DNA of 64,000 nt from Syngnathus acus (lineage: Eukaryota; Chordata; Actinopteri; Syngnathiformes; Syngnathidae). The stretch lies in assembly GCF_901709675.1 (NCBI RefSeq), contig NC_051098.1:921500-985499 (forward strand), written 5' to 3'. Each line of letters starts with the position of its first letter. Positions within the stretch are counted from its first letter, which is position 1. A model generated the notes under the pieces. That model saw only the letters and a list, made by a program, of their open reading frames with translations. It searched no databases and had not been told where the DNA came from. Below, one piece after another: positions 43,326 to 54,969 of the stretch. The position numbers were made by a program, and so were the translations under genes.

Positions 43326-44834
43326 ATAAGGTCAGAAATGTTAACATGGCAAAGGGTAATTGAACGACATAGCATTTCTAAATTTCGTTTGTACTCAATT
43401 AGAGGTAGTACAGTGATAGATGAACATGAAAAGAACCACGCAGTTGAATAGTAGAATATACATAGTTGCTACAATGATAGACAAAATGTAAGCATGACAA
43501 TAAAAATATTTAACAGAATTGTTGGGTATATTATCAGCAGAGGGAAATCGGCCTAAATCTGAAGCTAATATTTTGTTGTGGGTGTAAGAGAGATTAATAT
43601 GGATCCGCTCCCAAAGGCTTTAGTTGGACAGCTAAGATTCTTAACCCTGGTAACCTCTTCTGGCACGATTGTGAATCCAAAATGTCCCCGAATTGCATTA
43701 CAACACTCCCTCTTGCAGAATTAAGCAGCTTTGTTCATTGACAAGTTGCAATAACACAAATGCATTTCATATTTGGGCACCAAATAATTTTCACAGTGTA
43801 AAGTGGAATATAAAGCAAGGAGTAGCTTTTTAACAAAGACTGTTTTCACATACAAAATGAACAGAATATTTATGTAGTATTATGTATATATTGTAATGTT
43901 CAAAATGACAGCAAATCACAGATTGTGTATTTTTTCTACTTTGAGGAAACTCGATCAAGTACCTCATTGATTTCAGTTTGTAGTAGATGTAAAATATTTC
44001 AGTTTGGGATACCTTATCTTAATGTTTAAATTCCACTATAGAGATCATTTGAAGCACGATGTTACCTCAAGTGACGAACATTGGTTCATTTAATTTTCTG
44101 TTCTAATAATTTGGCGCTGAGTGAATTGGTGGTGGACTTCATATGTGCTGTTTGAGATTAAGACATAAATCTAGATCCTTATTGATTGACAACAACAGCT
44201 TGCTATTCTAGCCCTCTGGTTAGGAGTGATAATCTTTGTTTCTGGCACTCCAATTCCACTGTATTTTTGGTTTTTTGTACTATAAGTAATTGCTAACTAT
44301 TATTTTCTGTGCTTTGAATGTTATAACAGGTTATTGTTACAGACACCAAATTATGATGAGTATGGCATGAATTTAATTCAGTGATTAATACAAAATGAAA
44401 CGCATTGCTCATATAGTTGGATTATTACTCAAACAACAGTGTTCTTGATCTTGAATGCTTAAATTTGTCCTTTTATTAGATGTAAATGAACTGATCCGCT
44501 CATCCTTACTTTGTTTCATCTATTTTATCCTATGTATATTATTTCATGATGATTCACCATTTTATATTATCACAATAAGTTGTTCGTAGCTTTTTGTGTT
44601 GTCAAACAATGCTGCTGTGACAACATGCTGTTTGATAAGAAAGATTATTTTTCAAGTTTATCGTCACATTTTCAAAATATGACTCAATAGCAGCTCCTCC
44701 AAATTTTTAAAGATGCAGCCCTGGTTTTTTGCACAGGTTTTATCTTATCTATATTATGATTGATTGATTGATTGATGATTGGTTGATTAATTGATTGATT
44801 GATTGATAAAACAAATAAACACTGTGGTTAAAGA
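43326..44834. other. No recognisable feature (largest unassigned stretch)
   Basis: About 1.5 kb of AT-rich sequence with no open frame long enough to consider and no TE terminus. A short run of TGAT repeats lies near 44757-44808. It is a good candidate for unique host sequence. Confidence 0.5.
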
Positions 44835-46594
44835 TAGGGCTGTGGACTCGGGCGGATTTTTGCACCGAGTCCGAGTCCGGCCTCTTGACCATGAGTCCGA
44901 GTCCGGCTGTCCATTTTCTCTGTTAATTCATGTGACTGCTTAGTCTTTATTCAAGGCTAATTTAGATCAAAATCTAAATAATTACAACAGTTTTGTGATG
45001 GCTTTGTCTTTATTAAACATATAAACGAATACAATAAACAGATACTTTCAAGTTTTAATCATTAATTACACCATTATAGCTCAGACATTTATCTAAACAC
45101 AAATAATTAGTGACGACCCCTTATTTGGAAAGCGAAAAACCCATGTCGTACGTCGTCAGTACTATGTTGTTTTCAATAAAAACATGAGGAACTCACGTTT
45201 GCGTCAGTCAATTTTAATTTTTATAAAGGATTATTCTCATTTGATGTCTTTAAATTCATCCGCGTTCTGCCATTGAAGCGGGGTGCATTCAAAGACCAGT
45301 CGTACAGACGGAACACTCATTCACTTCACCAAAACGCAACAATATAAATACGTGAGCTCTTTGCATAAACCTCGATGCAAAGAAACTCCTCTTTTTGGGT
45401 ACAGGCTACAAGGAGTATATATTACAAAGGAGACTTTATACTTAATTATGATCATCATTCATCCATCCATCCATTTTATTTTATTACTCAGGTATTTTCA
45501 AAGCAAATTAATATTGTTGCATTTATTAATTTGCTTTAACATGACAGCGCAATATAATTAAAAGCTGACACGATAGCAATGTCAAACGTGTTCATTTAAG
45601 AAAAAGCCACACACGTTTTGTGATCAAATCTTTCATAACGAGAATGATTTGAGTGAATTGATTTTACAATTTTTATCCCCCCTCCCCACCATCTGTCACT
45701 TTGCTTGGGACAAAAGGAGCCTTCAGAACTGAAATTTCTTCTCAATTATTCATTCAAATCAATTCACTCAAATCATTCTCGTTATGAAAGATTTGATCAC
45801 AAAACGTTTCCGTCTGTACGACTGGTCTTTGAATGCACCCCGCTTCAATGGCAGAACGCGGATGAATTTAAAGACATCAAATGAGAATAATCCTTTATAA
45901 AAATTAAAATTGACTGACGCAAACGTGAGTTCTTCATGTTTTTATTGAAAACAACATAGTGTTGACGCCGTACGACGCCGTACGACATCGGTTTTTCGCT
46001 ATAATTCGGTATAATTCGAGGTAGTCCACCCTCACCCAAAGTTAAGGTTTCATGGGAATATTATTGTCATAATTGTCTGGACCATATATGATAATTGTTT
46101 AATGGTAGTTATTGATAGATCTTGAAGATGTCAAGTTATAGGTGCATAGGACTATGTTGTTCATGCATATAGCACGTTCATTGTAAGAGGGGAAGAGATG
46201 TTGTGTATTTTGGGCTAACTCAAATTCCGTAGTAGAAAAACCCCGGAAGTGGGATGGGCATTCTGTGTTGTTCTGGTACGCCCTGTGAAGAGTAAGGAAT
46301 AAAGCAGTTATCATTCACGTCGTTGTCCGACCTATTCTTGCTATCTAAGAACCTGGAAAATAGTAAGGATATAACATATATCATGTGTCATTACGACGAG
46401 TTTGGTGGAGTTTTTACTGCTTCTTCCAACTCCTACCGCGCTGACTGTAACCTGACACTCTCTGGCTGCGTCTTGCCTCTTTTTTTTATTGTCGGACTCG
46501 GTGGACTCGGTCAAAATCAGCACCGAGTCCGGCAAAAAATGACCGAGTCCGGCCGGGTCCGAGTCCCCGAGTCCGAACCGAGTCCACAGCCCTG
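44835..46594. mobile_element. hAT-type element with a long internal palindrome, 8-bp TSD
   Basis: Ends TAGGGCTGTGGACTCGG and CCGAGTCCACAGCCCTG are inverted repeats; GTTAAAGA flanks both sides (44827-44834, 46595-46602). Subterminal repeats of CGAGTCCGAGTCCGG fill both ends. Inside, 45120-45308 is the inverse of about 45812-46003, and 45609-45664 is the inverse of 45753-45809, making one palindrome broken by about 300 bp in its left arm. There is no transposase. Confidence 0.93.
46089..46376 (+). repeat. Possible solo LTR inside the hAT element
   Basis: TG at 46089 and ATAACA at 46376 enclose 288 bp that hold GGAATAAAGCAG (possible polyadenylation signal, about 46298). TATA flanks both ends, a possible 4-bp TSD, but a TATA match in AT-rich sequence is weak evidence. 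Confidence 0.3.
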
Positions 46595-46602
46595 GTTAAA
46601 GA

Positions 46603-47128
46603 CATCCAAACTATCAAATGTAGCTGGAACTAATTTTCTATTATTAACCCCTAGAGGACCATTGTTTAAAATGAACTGGCTTCCAGATTAACTGACTTCC
46701 AAATTTGCCTGTGGCTGTTGGGACATGTTAGTCTAGTGATAATAGGGTAATCTTGTTCTTTCTTTCAGCAGATTAATCACTGCATCAAACATCTACAATA
46801 AATTGTTAAGCTGTGTCAAGCTTTTCAATAAATGTGGAACACTGTGGTGGATTTTTCTACTCACAATCGGCTGCATGCTATTAACAATGTAAATTACTAA
46901 ATGTATATTTTTGAAGTAAACCGTTTTAACGTTAAGTATTTTAAAGTAAATTATACTGAATGGTCCTTTTTCTCTTTTCCTCGACCGAAGGACACAGCAT
47001 CCCAATGATTTCCAAAATTAATTCAAAATGTAAACTTGACCACAGAACACTCGTACACTTTTTGTCAGTCCAACTCAGATGACCTTGGGCCCAGACCAGC
47101 TGGCGGCATTTGTGGTTGTTGTTGATAC
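46603..47128. other. No recognisable feature
   Basis: AT-rich spacer without a recognisable feature. Confidence 0.45.
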
Positions 47129-47129
47129 A

Positions 47130-47225
47130 GTAATTCCTCGTTTATCACGGATAATTGGTTCAAAAAACCACCAGTGATAAGTGAAATCAGCGAAGTACGG
47201 TCACCCTCTCATCTGTACATTTTTT
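47130..47225 (+). repeat. Left end of a split MITE (partner near 52640-52718)
   Basis: CAGTAATTCCTCGTTTATCACGG with AGTGATAAGTGAAATCAGCG. The sequence GTGAAACCGCGATAAACGAACC near 52676 ends in GCAAGGGATTTTTG and is the inverse-repeat partner. TA borders both ends. The 5.6 kb between is later insertions plus residual MITE interior. Confidence 0.55.
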
Positions 47226-47496
47226 TTTTATCTGTACATTTTGTGTGTGTCAATAAATGTATATGAAACCATTTAGGTGCATATTTTGTGATCAGAAAAT
47301 TAAACAATTGTTTCAAACATGTAAATAACACATTAAAAGTATCAATCACGTACAGAACTTTTTGTATAAATATTGAAAATGTAAATATTATAAATGTGTG
47401 CGTGTAACATGTTAACAAAAAGTACTGGGCAGGCTAACGAGTTAGCGGAAAGATGACAATTCGCGATCGTGCTAACATGCGAAAACGGACCGTTAA

Positions 47497-47650
47497 AGTT
47501 AAAGTCCCAATGATCGTCACACACACATCTGGGTGTGGTGAAATTTGTCCTCTGCATTTAACCCATCCCCGTGTGATTTTAATCCATCCCCTGGAGGAGA
47601 GGGGAGCAGTGAGCAGCAGCGGTGCCGCGCTCGGGAATTATTTGGTGAAG
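47497..47650 (-). repeat. SINE-2, 5'-truncated
   Basis: Inverse of the SINE-2 3' half: TTAAAGTCCCAATGATCGTC at the left and GTGCCGCGCTCGGGAATTAT at the right. The head is missing. Confidence 0.9.
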
Positions 47651-47699
47651 GTAAAGGAATTTAAACGAACATTCGGAGCAATACTACATTGTTCTAAAG

Positions 47700-48799
47700 C
47701 AGGGGTCCCCAAACTTTTTCCTGTGAGGGCCACATAACTTTTCCCTTCTCTGATGGGGGGCCGGTGTCAGTTTGTAACAGAAAAAGTGTGACGATCGTAG
47801 GGGAGCTTAAAAAATGTATTGTTTTCCAGAAAGCCACATATAACCAAATAACGGTTATTTAATAACCCTTTCCAGGTTCTTTACAGAAAAAAAGTCAGGA
47901 AACAAATAATAACACTATTAATGAAATAAATAATAACTAAATAACCCTCTCTGAGTTCTTCACAGAAAAAACAGGAAATAAATAATAACTAAATAACTCT
48001 CTCTGGGTTCCTCATAGAAAAAAAAGCCATGGAACATTAACTTTCTGTTGTGCCATGCACAATCTTAACAGATAAAAGTTCAGCTCAGTTGTCAGAGCAG
48101 AATCTCTCTGACACATGAGCAGTCTCTTAAAGTTCTTGTGTTCCTTCCTTATAATCCTTTTGTAGGTTCCAGTAGGCTTGTAGACACCGCTGTCTTTTTT
48201 GTTAAAGTTTGCTAGTGCGTCATAGTCTGGAGTAAAATTTGTTGTGGCAATTCTTAGGCGAGATCCGAGGTGTTGGTCCGTTTACCTCGATCTGTGACGG
48301 TTTGATGTTGACGTTCATGTGGCTGAACGTCACGTCGCGTACGTCGAGCCAAATTGGCCACTCTCTTTTAAACGCTCGGCACTGTGTCCACCTTGCTTTT
48401 CCTTGGGCGACTCATTTTAATGGAAGGATTCCAGGGGAAGGTTTGTGGGTGGCTTTAGCGCAAAACTGCATCTGAAAGCTCAGCGCGCGAATTACAAGAA
48501 TGCTGTCGTCACAGCCCACGCTCTAAATTCGGGACTGATACAAATAGAGCGCGAGTGCGCCATGTCCGTACTACTGAGTACGTACACGCACTTGTGAGTG
48601 TGCACCGAGCTTTCTGACACGGCTTCCGGTAGTAAATGCGCAGGCGAGCGCTTCCCCATCTACTGGGGAAACGCAGTCATTGCAGGCAAAATGACCAAAA
48701 AAAAAAGTTTAATAATACAATTTGTTCAGGGTTGGCGGGCCGGATTAAACGGTCCCGTGGGCCGTATCCGGCCCGCGGGCCGTAGTTTGGTGACCCCTG
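47700..48799. mobile_element. hAT-type non-autonomous element, 8-bp TSD
   Basis: Ends CAGGGGTCCCCAAAC and TAGTTTGGTGACCCCTG are inverted repeats. TTCTAAAG flanks both sides (47692-47699, 48800-48807). It is 1,100 bp. A tandem of about 60-bp units (ATAATAACTAAATAAC with TTCTTCACAGAAAA) lies at about 47838-48025. There is no transposase frame. Confidence 0.95.
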
Positions 48800-48807
48800 T
48801 TCTAAAG

Positions 48808-49190
48808 GTTAGAAACATGTGATCGTTCATATCTCTTGTTAGGAGACCCACTTACATCGTCAATGACTCCTGTACCACCGTAACCGACATATGTACATGA
48901 ACGTAAAACAGGAAGTGGTATCGCCTGAAAATGGCCTTCAAAATAAATCACCCTACCTCAAATCAAAGCACGACTGAATAACATAAACAACATGGAGAAT
49001 TCTTAACACATACTGTAAATATGCTATTAGAATTTTTTTTATAACAAGGTATAAGTGTACTTACTGGAAATATGTTTTTAGAACTCTTTCATTAATATAA
49101 CAATATTTCTATAACAAGGTACAACACTGTAAATATGTTTGTAGAACTCTTATTATTATAACAACTTTTTTAATAAAACGGTACAAGTGT
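48808..49190. other. Spacer before Rex3, no gene
   Basis: AT-rich. It contains three diverged repeats of ATATGTTTTTAGAACTC-like sequence between about 49010 and 49160. Confidence 0.45.
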
Positions 49191-52100
49191 CCCCTCCGTG
49201 AGTCGTCACCTTACCGTGGTGGAGGGGTTTGCGTGTCCCAATGATCCTCCGAGCCATGTTGTCTGGGGCTTCATGCCCCTGGTAGGGTCACCCATGGCAA
49301 AAGGTCCTAGGTGAGGGGCCAGACAAAGCACGGCTCAAAAAAACCCTTATGATGAAAAATATATATGGACTCAGATTTCCCTCGCCCGGACGCGGGTCAC
49401 CGGGGCCCCCCTCTGGAGCCAGGACTGGATGTGGGACTCGAAGGCGAGCGTCTGGTGGCAGGGCCTTTGCCCATGGGGACTGGCCGGGCACAGCCCGAAA
49501 AGGAAACGTGGGTCCCCCTCCCCATGGGCTCACCACCTGTGGGTGGGGCCAGAGGGGTCGGGTGCAATGTAAGCTGAGCGGGGGCCAAAGGCGGGGACCT
49601 TGGCGGTCCGATCCCGGGCTGCAGAAGCTGGCTCTTGGGACATGGAATGTCACCTCTCTGGCTGGAAAGGAGCCCGAGCTGGTGTACGAGGCAGAAAAGT
49701 TCCGACTAGACATAGTCGGACTTGCCTCCACACACAGTTTGGGTTCCGGTACAAGCCCTCTCGAGAGGGGCTGGACTCTCTTCCACTCTGGAGTTGCCCA
49801 CGGTGAGAGGCGTCGAGCAAGTGTGGTTATACTTATTGCCCCCAAGCTGGGCGCTTGCACATTGGGGTTCACCCCGGTGAAAGAGAGGGTAGCCTCCCTC
49901 CACCTTCGGGTGTGGGGACGGGTCCTGACTGTTGTTTGTGTCTATGCACCAAACAGCAGCTCAGAGTACCCAACCTTTTTGGAGTCCTTGGAAGAAGTGC
50001 TGGAGAGCGCTCCTTCTGGGGACTCCATCGTTCTATCGGGTGACTTCAATGCTCACGTGGGCAATGACAGTGAGACGTCAGTGGGAGGAATGGCCCCCAA
50101 TCTGAACCCGAGCGGTGTTCTACTATTGGACTTCTGTGCTCGACACTGATTGTCAATAATGAACACCATGTTCAAACATAACATCAAACATCCATGTGTG
50201 CACTTGGCACCAGGACACCCTAGGCCGCAGTTCGATGATGGACTTTGTCGTCGTGTCATCGGACTTGCGGCCGCATGTTTTGGACACTCGGGTGAAGAGT
50301 GGGGCGGAGCTGTCAAGTGATCACCACCTGGTGGTGGGTTGGCTCCGATGGTGGGGGAAGATGCCGGTCTGACCTGGCAGGCCCAAACATACTGTGAGGG
50401 TCTGCTGGGAACGTCTGGCAGAATCCCCTTTAAGGAAGAGCTTCAACTCCCACCTCCGGCAGAGCTTTTCCCACGTCCCGGAGGAGGCGGGGGATATTGA
50501 GTCCGAGGGGACCATGTTCCGTGCCTCCATTGTTGAGGCAGCCGACCGGAGCTGTGGCTGTAAGGTGGTTGGTGCCTGTCGTGGCGGCAATCCCCGAACC
50601 CGCTGGTGGACACCGGCGGTAAGGGATGCCGTCAAGCTGAAGAAGGAGTCCTATCAGACTGTTTTGGCCTGCGGCACCCCGGAGGCAGCCGACAGGTACT
50701 GGATGGCCAAGCGGAACGCGGCTTCGGCGGTTGCTGAGGCAAAAACCCGGACGTGGGAGGAGTTTGGCGAGGCCATGGAGAACGACTTCCGGACGGCTTC
50801 GAGGAAATTCTGGTCCAACATCCGGCGTCTCAGGAAGGGGAAGCAGTGCACCATCAACACTGTTGACAGTGGAGATGGCGTGCTGCTGACCTCGACTCGG
50901 GACGCCGTGAGTCGGTGGGGAGAATACTTCGAAGATTCCACCGACACTCCTTCCATTGTGGATGCGGGGCCTGGAGACTCTGAGGCGGACTCTCCAATCT
51001 CTGGGGTCGAAGTCACTGAGGTAGTTAAAAAACTCCTCGGCGGCAAGGCCCCAGGGGTGGATGAGATCTGCCCAGACTTTTTAAAGGCCCTGGATGTTGT
51101 GGGGCTGTCATGCCTGACGCGCCTCTACAACATTGCGTGGACATCGGGGACGGTGCCTCTGGATTGGCAGACTGGGGTGGTGGTTCCCCTCTTTAACAAG
51201 GGGGACCGGAGGGTGTGTTCCAATTCCAGGGGAATCACACTCCTCAGCCTCCCTGGTAAGGTCTATTCAGGGGTGTGCTGGAGAGGAGGGTCCGTCGGGA
51301 GGTCGAACCTCGGATTCAGGAGGAGCAGTGTGGCTTTCGTCCTGGCCGTGGAACAGTAGACCAGCTCTACACCCTCGGCAGGATCCTCGAGGGGGCAGAG
51401 TTCGCTCAACCAGTCCACATGTGTTTTGTGGACTTGGAGAAGGCGTTCGACCGTGTCCTTTGGGAAGTTCTGTGGAGGGTGCTTCGGGAGGACGGGGTGC
51501 CGAGCCAACTGATAAGGGCGGTTCGGTCCCTGTATCACCGATGCCAGAGTTTGGTCCGCATTTCCAGCAGTAAGTCGGATTTGTTCCCAGTGAGGGTTGG
51601 ACTCCGCCAAGGCTGCCTTTTGTCACCGATTCTGTTCATAACCTTTATAGACAGAATTTCTAGACACAGCCGAGGCGTTCAGGGTGTCCGGTTTGGGGAC
51701 CTCAGCATTGCGTCTCTGCTTTTTGCAGACGACGTGGTGCTGTTGGCTTCTTCAAGCCGTGATCTCCAGCTCTCACTGGAGTAGTTCGCAGCCGAGTGTG
51801 AAGCGGTCGGGATGAGGGTCAGCACCTCCAAATCCGAGTCCATGGTCCTCGGTCGGAAAAGGGTGGAATGCCCTCTCCGGATCGGGGTCCAAGTGGAGGA
51901 GTTCAAGTATCTTGGGGTCTTGTTCACAAGTGAGGGCAGGATGGAGCGCGAGATCGACAGGCGGATTGGTGCAGCATTGGCAGTAATGCGGACTCTGTAC
52001 CGGTCCGTCGTGGTGAAATGAGAGCTGAGCCAAAAGGCAAAGCTCTCAATTTACCAGTCGATCTACGCTCCTACCCTCACCTGTGGTCACGAGCTAAGGG

Positions 52101-52537
52101 TCGTGACCGAAAGAACGAAATTCCGGATACAAGCGGCCAAAATGAGTTTCCTCTGCAGGGTGTCCGGGCTCTCCCTTAGAAATAAGGTGAGAAGCTCGGT
52201 CATCCGGGAGAGAATCTGAGTAAAGCCGCTGCTCCTCCACGTTGAGAGGAGCCAGATGAGGTGGCTCGGGCATATCATCAGGATGCCTCCTGGACGCCTC
52301 CCTGGGGAGGTGTTCCGGGCATGTCCTACCGGTCAGAGACCCCGTGGATGACCAAGGACGCGCTGGAGAGACTATGTCTTTCAGCTGGCCTGGGAACGCC
52401 TTGGGATCCCCCGGGATGAGCTGGATGAAGTGGCTGGGGAGAGAGAAGTCTGGGAGTCCCTCCTAAAGCTGCTGCCCCCGGGACCCGACCCTGGATAAGC
52501 GGAAGAAAATGGATGGATGGATGGATGGATGGATGGA
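49191..52537 (+). mobile_element. Rex3: Rex3 non-LTR retrotransposon, full length, copy 2
   Basis: Starts CCCCTCCGTGAGTCGTCACC and ends with GAAGAAAATGGATGGATGG repeats. TACAAGTGT (49182-49190) and TACTAGTGT (52538-52546) are a 9-bp TSD with one mismatch. Its 3.35 kb span contains the 3' coding segment that copy 1 lacks (52065-52300). The leader 49202-49298 is shared with the RTE-like LINE at 13.1 kb. Confidence 0.94.
49349..52498 (+). pseudogene. Rex3 endonuclease-reverse transcriptase, broken
   Basis: Endonuclease: [15 protein letters not shown] (49635), [15 protein letters not shown] and [15 protein letters not shown] (50035). RT: PGVDEICPDFLKALD (51050), QEEQCGFRPGRGTVDQL (51320), CFVDLEKAFDRVL (51424), GLRQGCLLSPILF (51600) and LLFADDVVLLASS (51718). 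The C-terminal part reads RTRWRDYVFQLAWERLGIP and ends DPG before TAA at 52498. Lesions: stop after FCARH at 50149 with small deletions nearby, frame changes near 50380 and 51270, TAG at 51782, TGA at 52019 and further stops near 52217 and 52347. Several are C-to-T type changes. The endonuclease carries S in place of the usual L/G in LLGDFN. Confidence 0.9.
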
Positions 52538-52639
52538 TACTAGTGTACGCACTGTGTGGGCACTCCTTGCTTTCTGCTGGCATGTGGACAAGTTTTGTGC
52601 CATAATTCCTCAATTTAGAAGTTTTATTCTGACTGATTT

Positions 52640-52718
52640 TTTTTTTTTATTTGGGTATAAAAATCCGCGATGTAGTGAAACCGCGATAAACGAACCGTGA
52701 TGTAGCAAGGGATTTTTG
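52640..52718 (-). repeat. Right end of the split MITE (partner at 47130)
   Basis: AATCCGCGATGTAGTGAAAC, CGCGATAAACGAACC and GCAAGGGATTTTTG before TA. It is the inverse of the end at 47130 with substitutions. Confidence 0.55.
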
Positions 52719-52727
52719 TATACCCAA

Positions 52728-52890
52728 CTGCAGGCAGGCAGGCAGACAGGCGGGCGGGCGGGCAGAGAGAGAGAGAAAGAGAGAGAGAGCGAGAGAAAGA
52801 GAAGAGAGCGAGACAGACAGACGAGAGAGAGAGAGAGTGTGTGCGTGCGTGCGCGAGTGTGTGTGCGCGAGTGTGTGTGTGTGTGTGGCA
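52728..52890. repeat. Compound (GGCA)n (GA)n (GTGC)n microsatellite
   Basis: GGCAGGCAGGCAGACAGGCG, then GAGA runs, then GTGTGCGTGCGTGCGCGAG and GTGTGT. Reading frames across it are repeat translations. Confidence 0.92.
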
Positions 52891-52949
52891 AAATCAGTCA
52901 AAAATAAGTAGAACGGCTGATTGAGGTGATACTCTGGTGAGAATGGCTG

Positions 52950-53080
52950 GGATTAAATAAATTAATTTCTTTGTTTTTGCAGTGAGTAATTGAGACCGGT
53001 TGAAAAGAATTTGCAAATCATTGTATTATGTCCTTACTTACGTTTTACACAACGGCCCAACTTCATTGGAATTATGGTTT
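52950..53080. repeat. Fish dispersed repeat fragment (unclassified)
   Basis: TTTGCAAATCATTGTATTATG and CACAACGGCCCAACTTCATT are words I recall from a very common teleost DNA-transposon end. Recall only; no TSD seen. Confidence 0.35.
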
Positions 53081-53128
53081 AAAAACCACAAACTAATACT
53101 GTTAAGCCAGTATTAGTTTGTGGTTTTT
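53081..53128. repeat. Perfect 20-bp inverted repeat with 8-nt loop
   Basis: AAAAACCACAAACTAATACT (53081-53100), loop GTTAAGCC, then the exact inverse (53109-53128). It lies next to the fragment above. Confidence 0.95.
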
Positions 53129-53603
53129 GAAATAATCTTATAGAATTGGTTGTGTAAATGAAAACAGGTTTCAGTTCTGCTTTACGGTATGTACAAATAG
53201 GAACTTTTCACTGGGTACAATTTTTCCTTTAGAGCACCACCAAGCACTGGGACGCTGGTGACAAGAGATTTGATTATTATGCCTACTCTCTCTTTCAGTG
53301 CTAAATTTAAATGCGTTCCCACATAGTCCCAAAATAATATGTTAGACAGCAGCAAAGTCTGACAGTGTATGTTTAAGGTCTCTTCTGGTCAATGTTGTCA
53401 CACAGTCCAGTGGATAATAATAAGATTGCAAAAACTCAGAAACTCAAGATGGACTTTCCATGTCTCGAAGTAATTGGTGGCAGTGATGTTTTTTCCCAAA
53501 CATCCATGATACCAACATCATTGCCAAAAAAACCTCTACACCATAAGCTCAACTATTAGAACACTTAAAGGACAGCATCACATATCCCAAAGAAATGTGA
53601 ATA
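53129..53603. other. No recognisable feature
   Basis: Spacer without any feature I could support. Confidence 0.45.
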
Positions 53604-54587
53604 CCGTTTTTTTCCGTGTATAATGCGCCCCCATGTATAATACGCACCCTAAAAATGGCATGTTGATGCTGGAAAAAAGCCTGTACCCATGTACGCACCC
53701 AATTTTTTTATTTTTTTTTTTTAAGTCCCAATGATCGTCACACACGCAGGGAGGCAATGGGTCCCATTTTTATAGTCTTTGGTATGGTCTTAACTAGGCT
53801 GGATGTATTTTTTTTTGTTGGCGTTGATTTCTCCGACTGCCCGTAAAGGCACCACCGCAATCAGATGAAAAGAGAGGAAAGTGACGTGCGGACATGTGAA
53901 AAAGGCGGCTCTGTATGGGAGAGACGTTGAAGAGGAATAAAAACACCCTTGGAAACCAAAACTTGCCCCTCGTCGTGACTCGGAGCCGCAACAAATGTTC
54001 CGGATTTGTGTAGGGTACATTGTGACAGCAAACGAGCAGGTGATCGAGCAAGCGTCTGATACGAGAGCATTGCGTTCGTATGGAGCGTGTTTGAAGTGAA
54101 CAGCAGAGACGAAAGGAACAAGGCAAAGTGTTGTGAAATAAAATATTACCTGTAATACGCATTTTGTTATTTGCTGATTGTATTAAACTATCACATTCAT
54201 TGTCAGTCAAGAAAAGAAGAGGACTATTATCCCTTCTTTGACGAAATGACCAGAGCACAGTACAAACACACTATTGTTCTTGTAACGTGTTTTGTATTTA
54301 AGTCCTGTCTGCCCCTCGCTCACCGTCGGATCATTGCATGTGTTACTGTCATGATGTCTGTTTGGTTTCTGTTCCTGTCTTTGGTAATGTCCCCCTGTCT
54401 TTTTGTTCCACGTCTTTGTCCGTCAGTCCTGTTGTTGGTTTTGTTGTACCATGATTTTCTTAAAAAAATAAAAAAATAAATAAATAAAAATAAAAATAAA
54501 AAAAATTGTACCCATGTATAATGCGCACCCCAGATTTTAGGACAATAATTAGTTAAATTTTGCGTATTATACACGGAAAAAAAACGG
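53604..54587 (-). mobile_element. MITE-G copy 3, complete, TA-flanked
   Basis: Ends CCGTTTTTTTCCGTGTATAA and TTATACACGGAAAAAAAACGG without the last base counted, TA on both sides. It has the deleted SINE-2 (53723-53787), the 154-codon frame and the LTR-derived stretch (about 54283-54450). It is very close to copy 2. Confidence 0.93.
53794..54258 (-). CDS. Conserved 154-codon frame in MITE-G, function unknown
   Basis: Third copy of the frame at 30310 and 33550, with few residue differences (for example NPEHLLR against NPKHLLR, SSDCGGAF against SSDRGGAF). No domain recognised. Confidence 0.25.
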   Translation of the reverse strand: MLWSFRQRRDNSPLLFLTDNECDSLIQSANNKMRITGNILFHNTLPCSFRLCCSLQTRSIRTQCSRIRRLLDHLLVCCHNVPYTNPEHLLRLRVTTRGKFWFPRVFLFLFNVSPIQSRLFHMSARHFPLFSSDCGGAFTGSRRNQRQQKKIHPA

Positions 54588-54589
54588 TA

Positions 54590-54969
54590 ATTTGTTTATA
54601 TATGATTAAAACTAGCCAAAACAAAAAGCAGATCAGTAATGTTCTACTATGAATAGTAAGGATAGTGGGAATAAGTGATGGAGAATTTACTTTGTTAAAA
54701 TTCATGAAGGTTTTGACAGTTTTTGAACATATTTGTAGTAGGTTGCTCTGAGTCATTCCCATGGCCTCATGCAGTAGCACACTATGTCAGCCAGTATGTT
54801 GTTTTAACGGTGACTAAATAGCAGACATGATCACATAAAAGGGTCAAGCGCCACTATGAAATCCTTGTAGCCATGGATTCTATAAAATAAGCCTCAGATG
54901 AGATGAGCAATGTGAGACCATTTGTTTCTGTGCTTTCCTTGAATACTGCTTCCTCCTTCCGGATCATTT
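54590..54969. other. No recognisable feature
   Basis: AT-rich spacer between MITE-G and the solo LTR. Confidence 0.4.

Noticed and set aside
44757-44808. TGAT repeats as a CRISPR-like array
   Set aside because: Simple microsatellite without spacers. CRISPR arrays are not expected in a vertebrate genome.
49397-49588. GC-rich Pro/Gly frames on the minus strand
   Set aside because: Antisense to the Rex3 endonuclease region. GC-rich sequence gives few stops.
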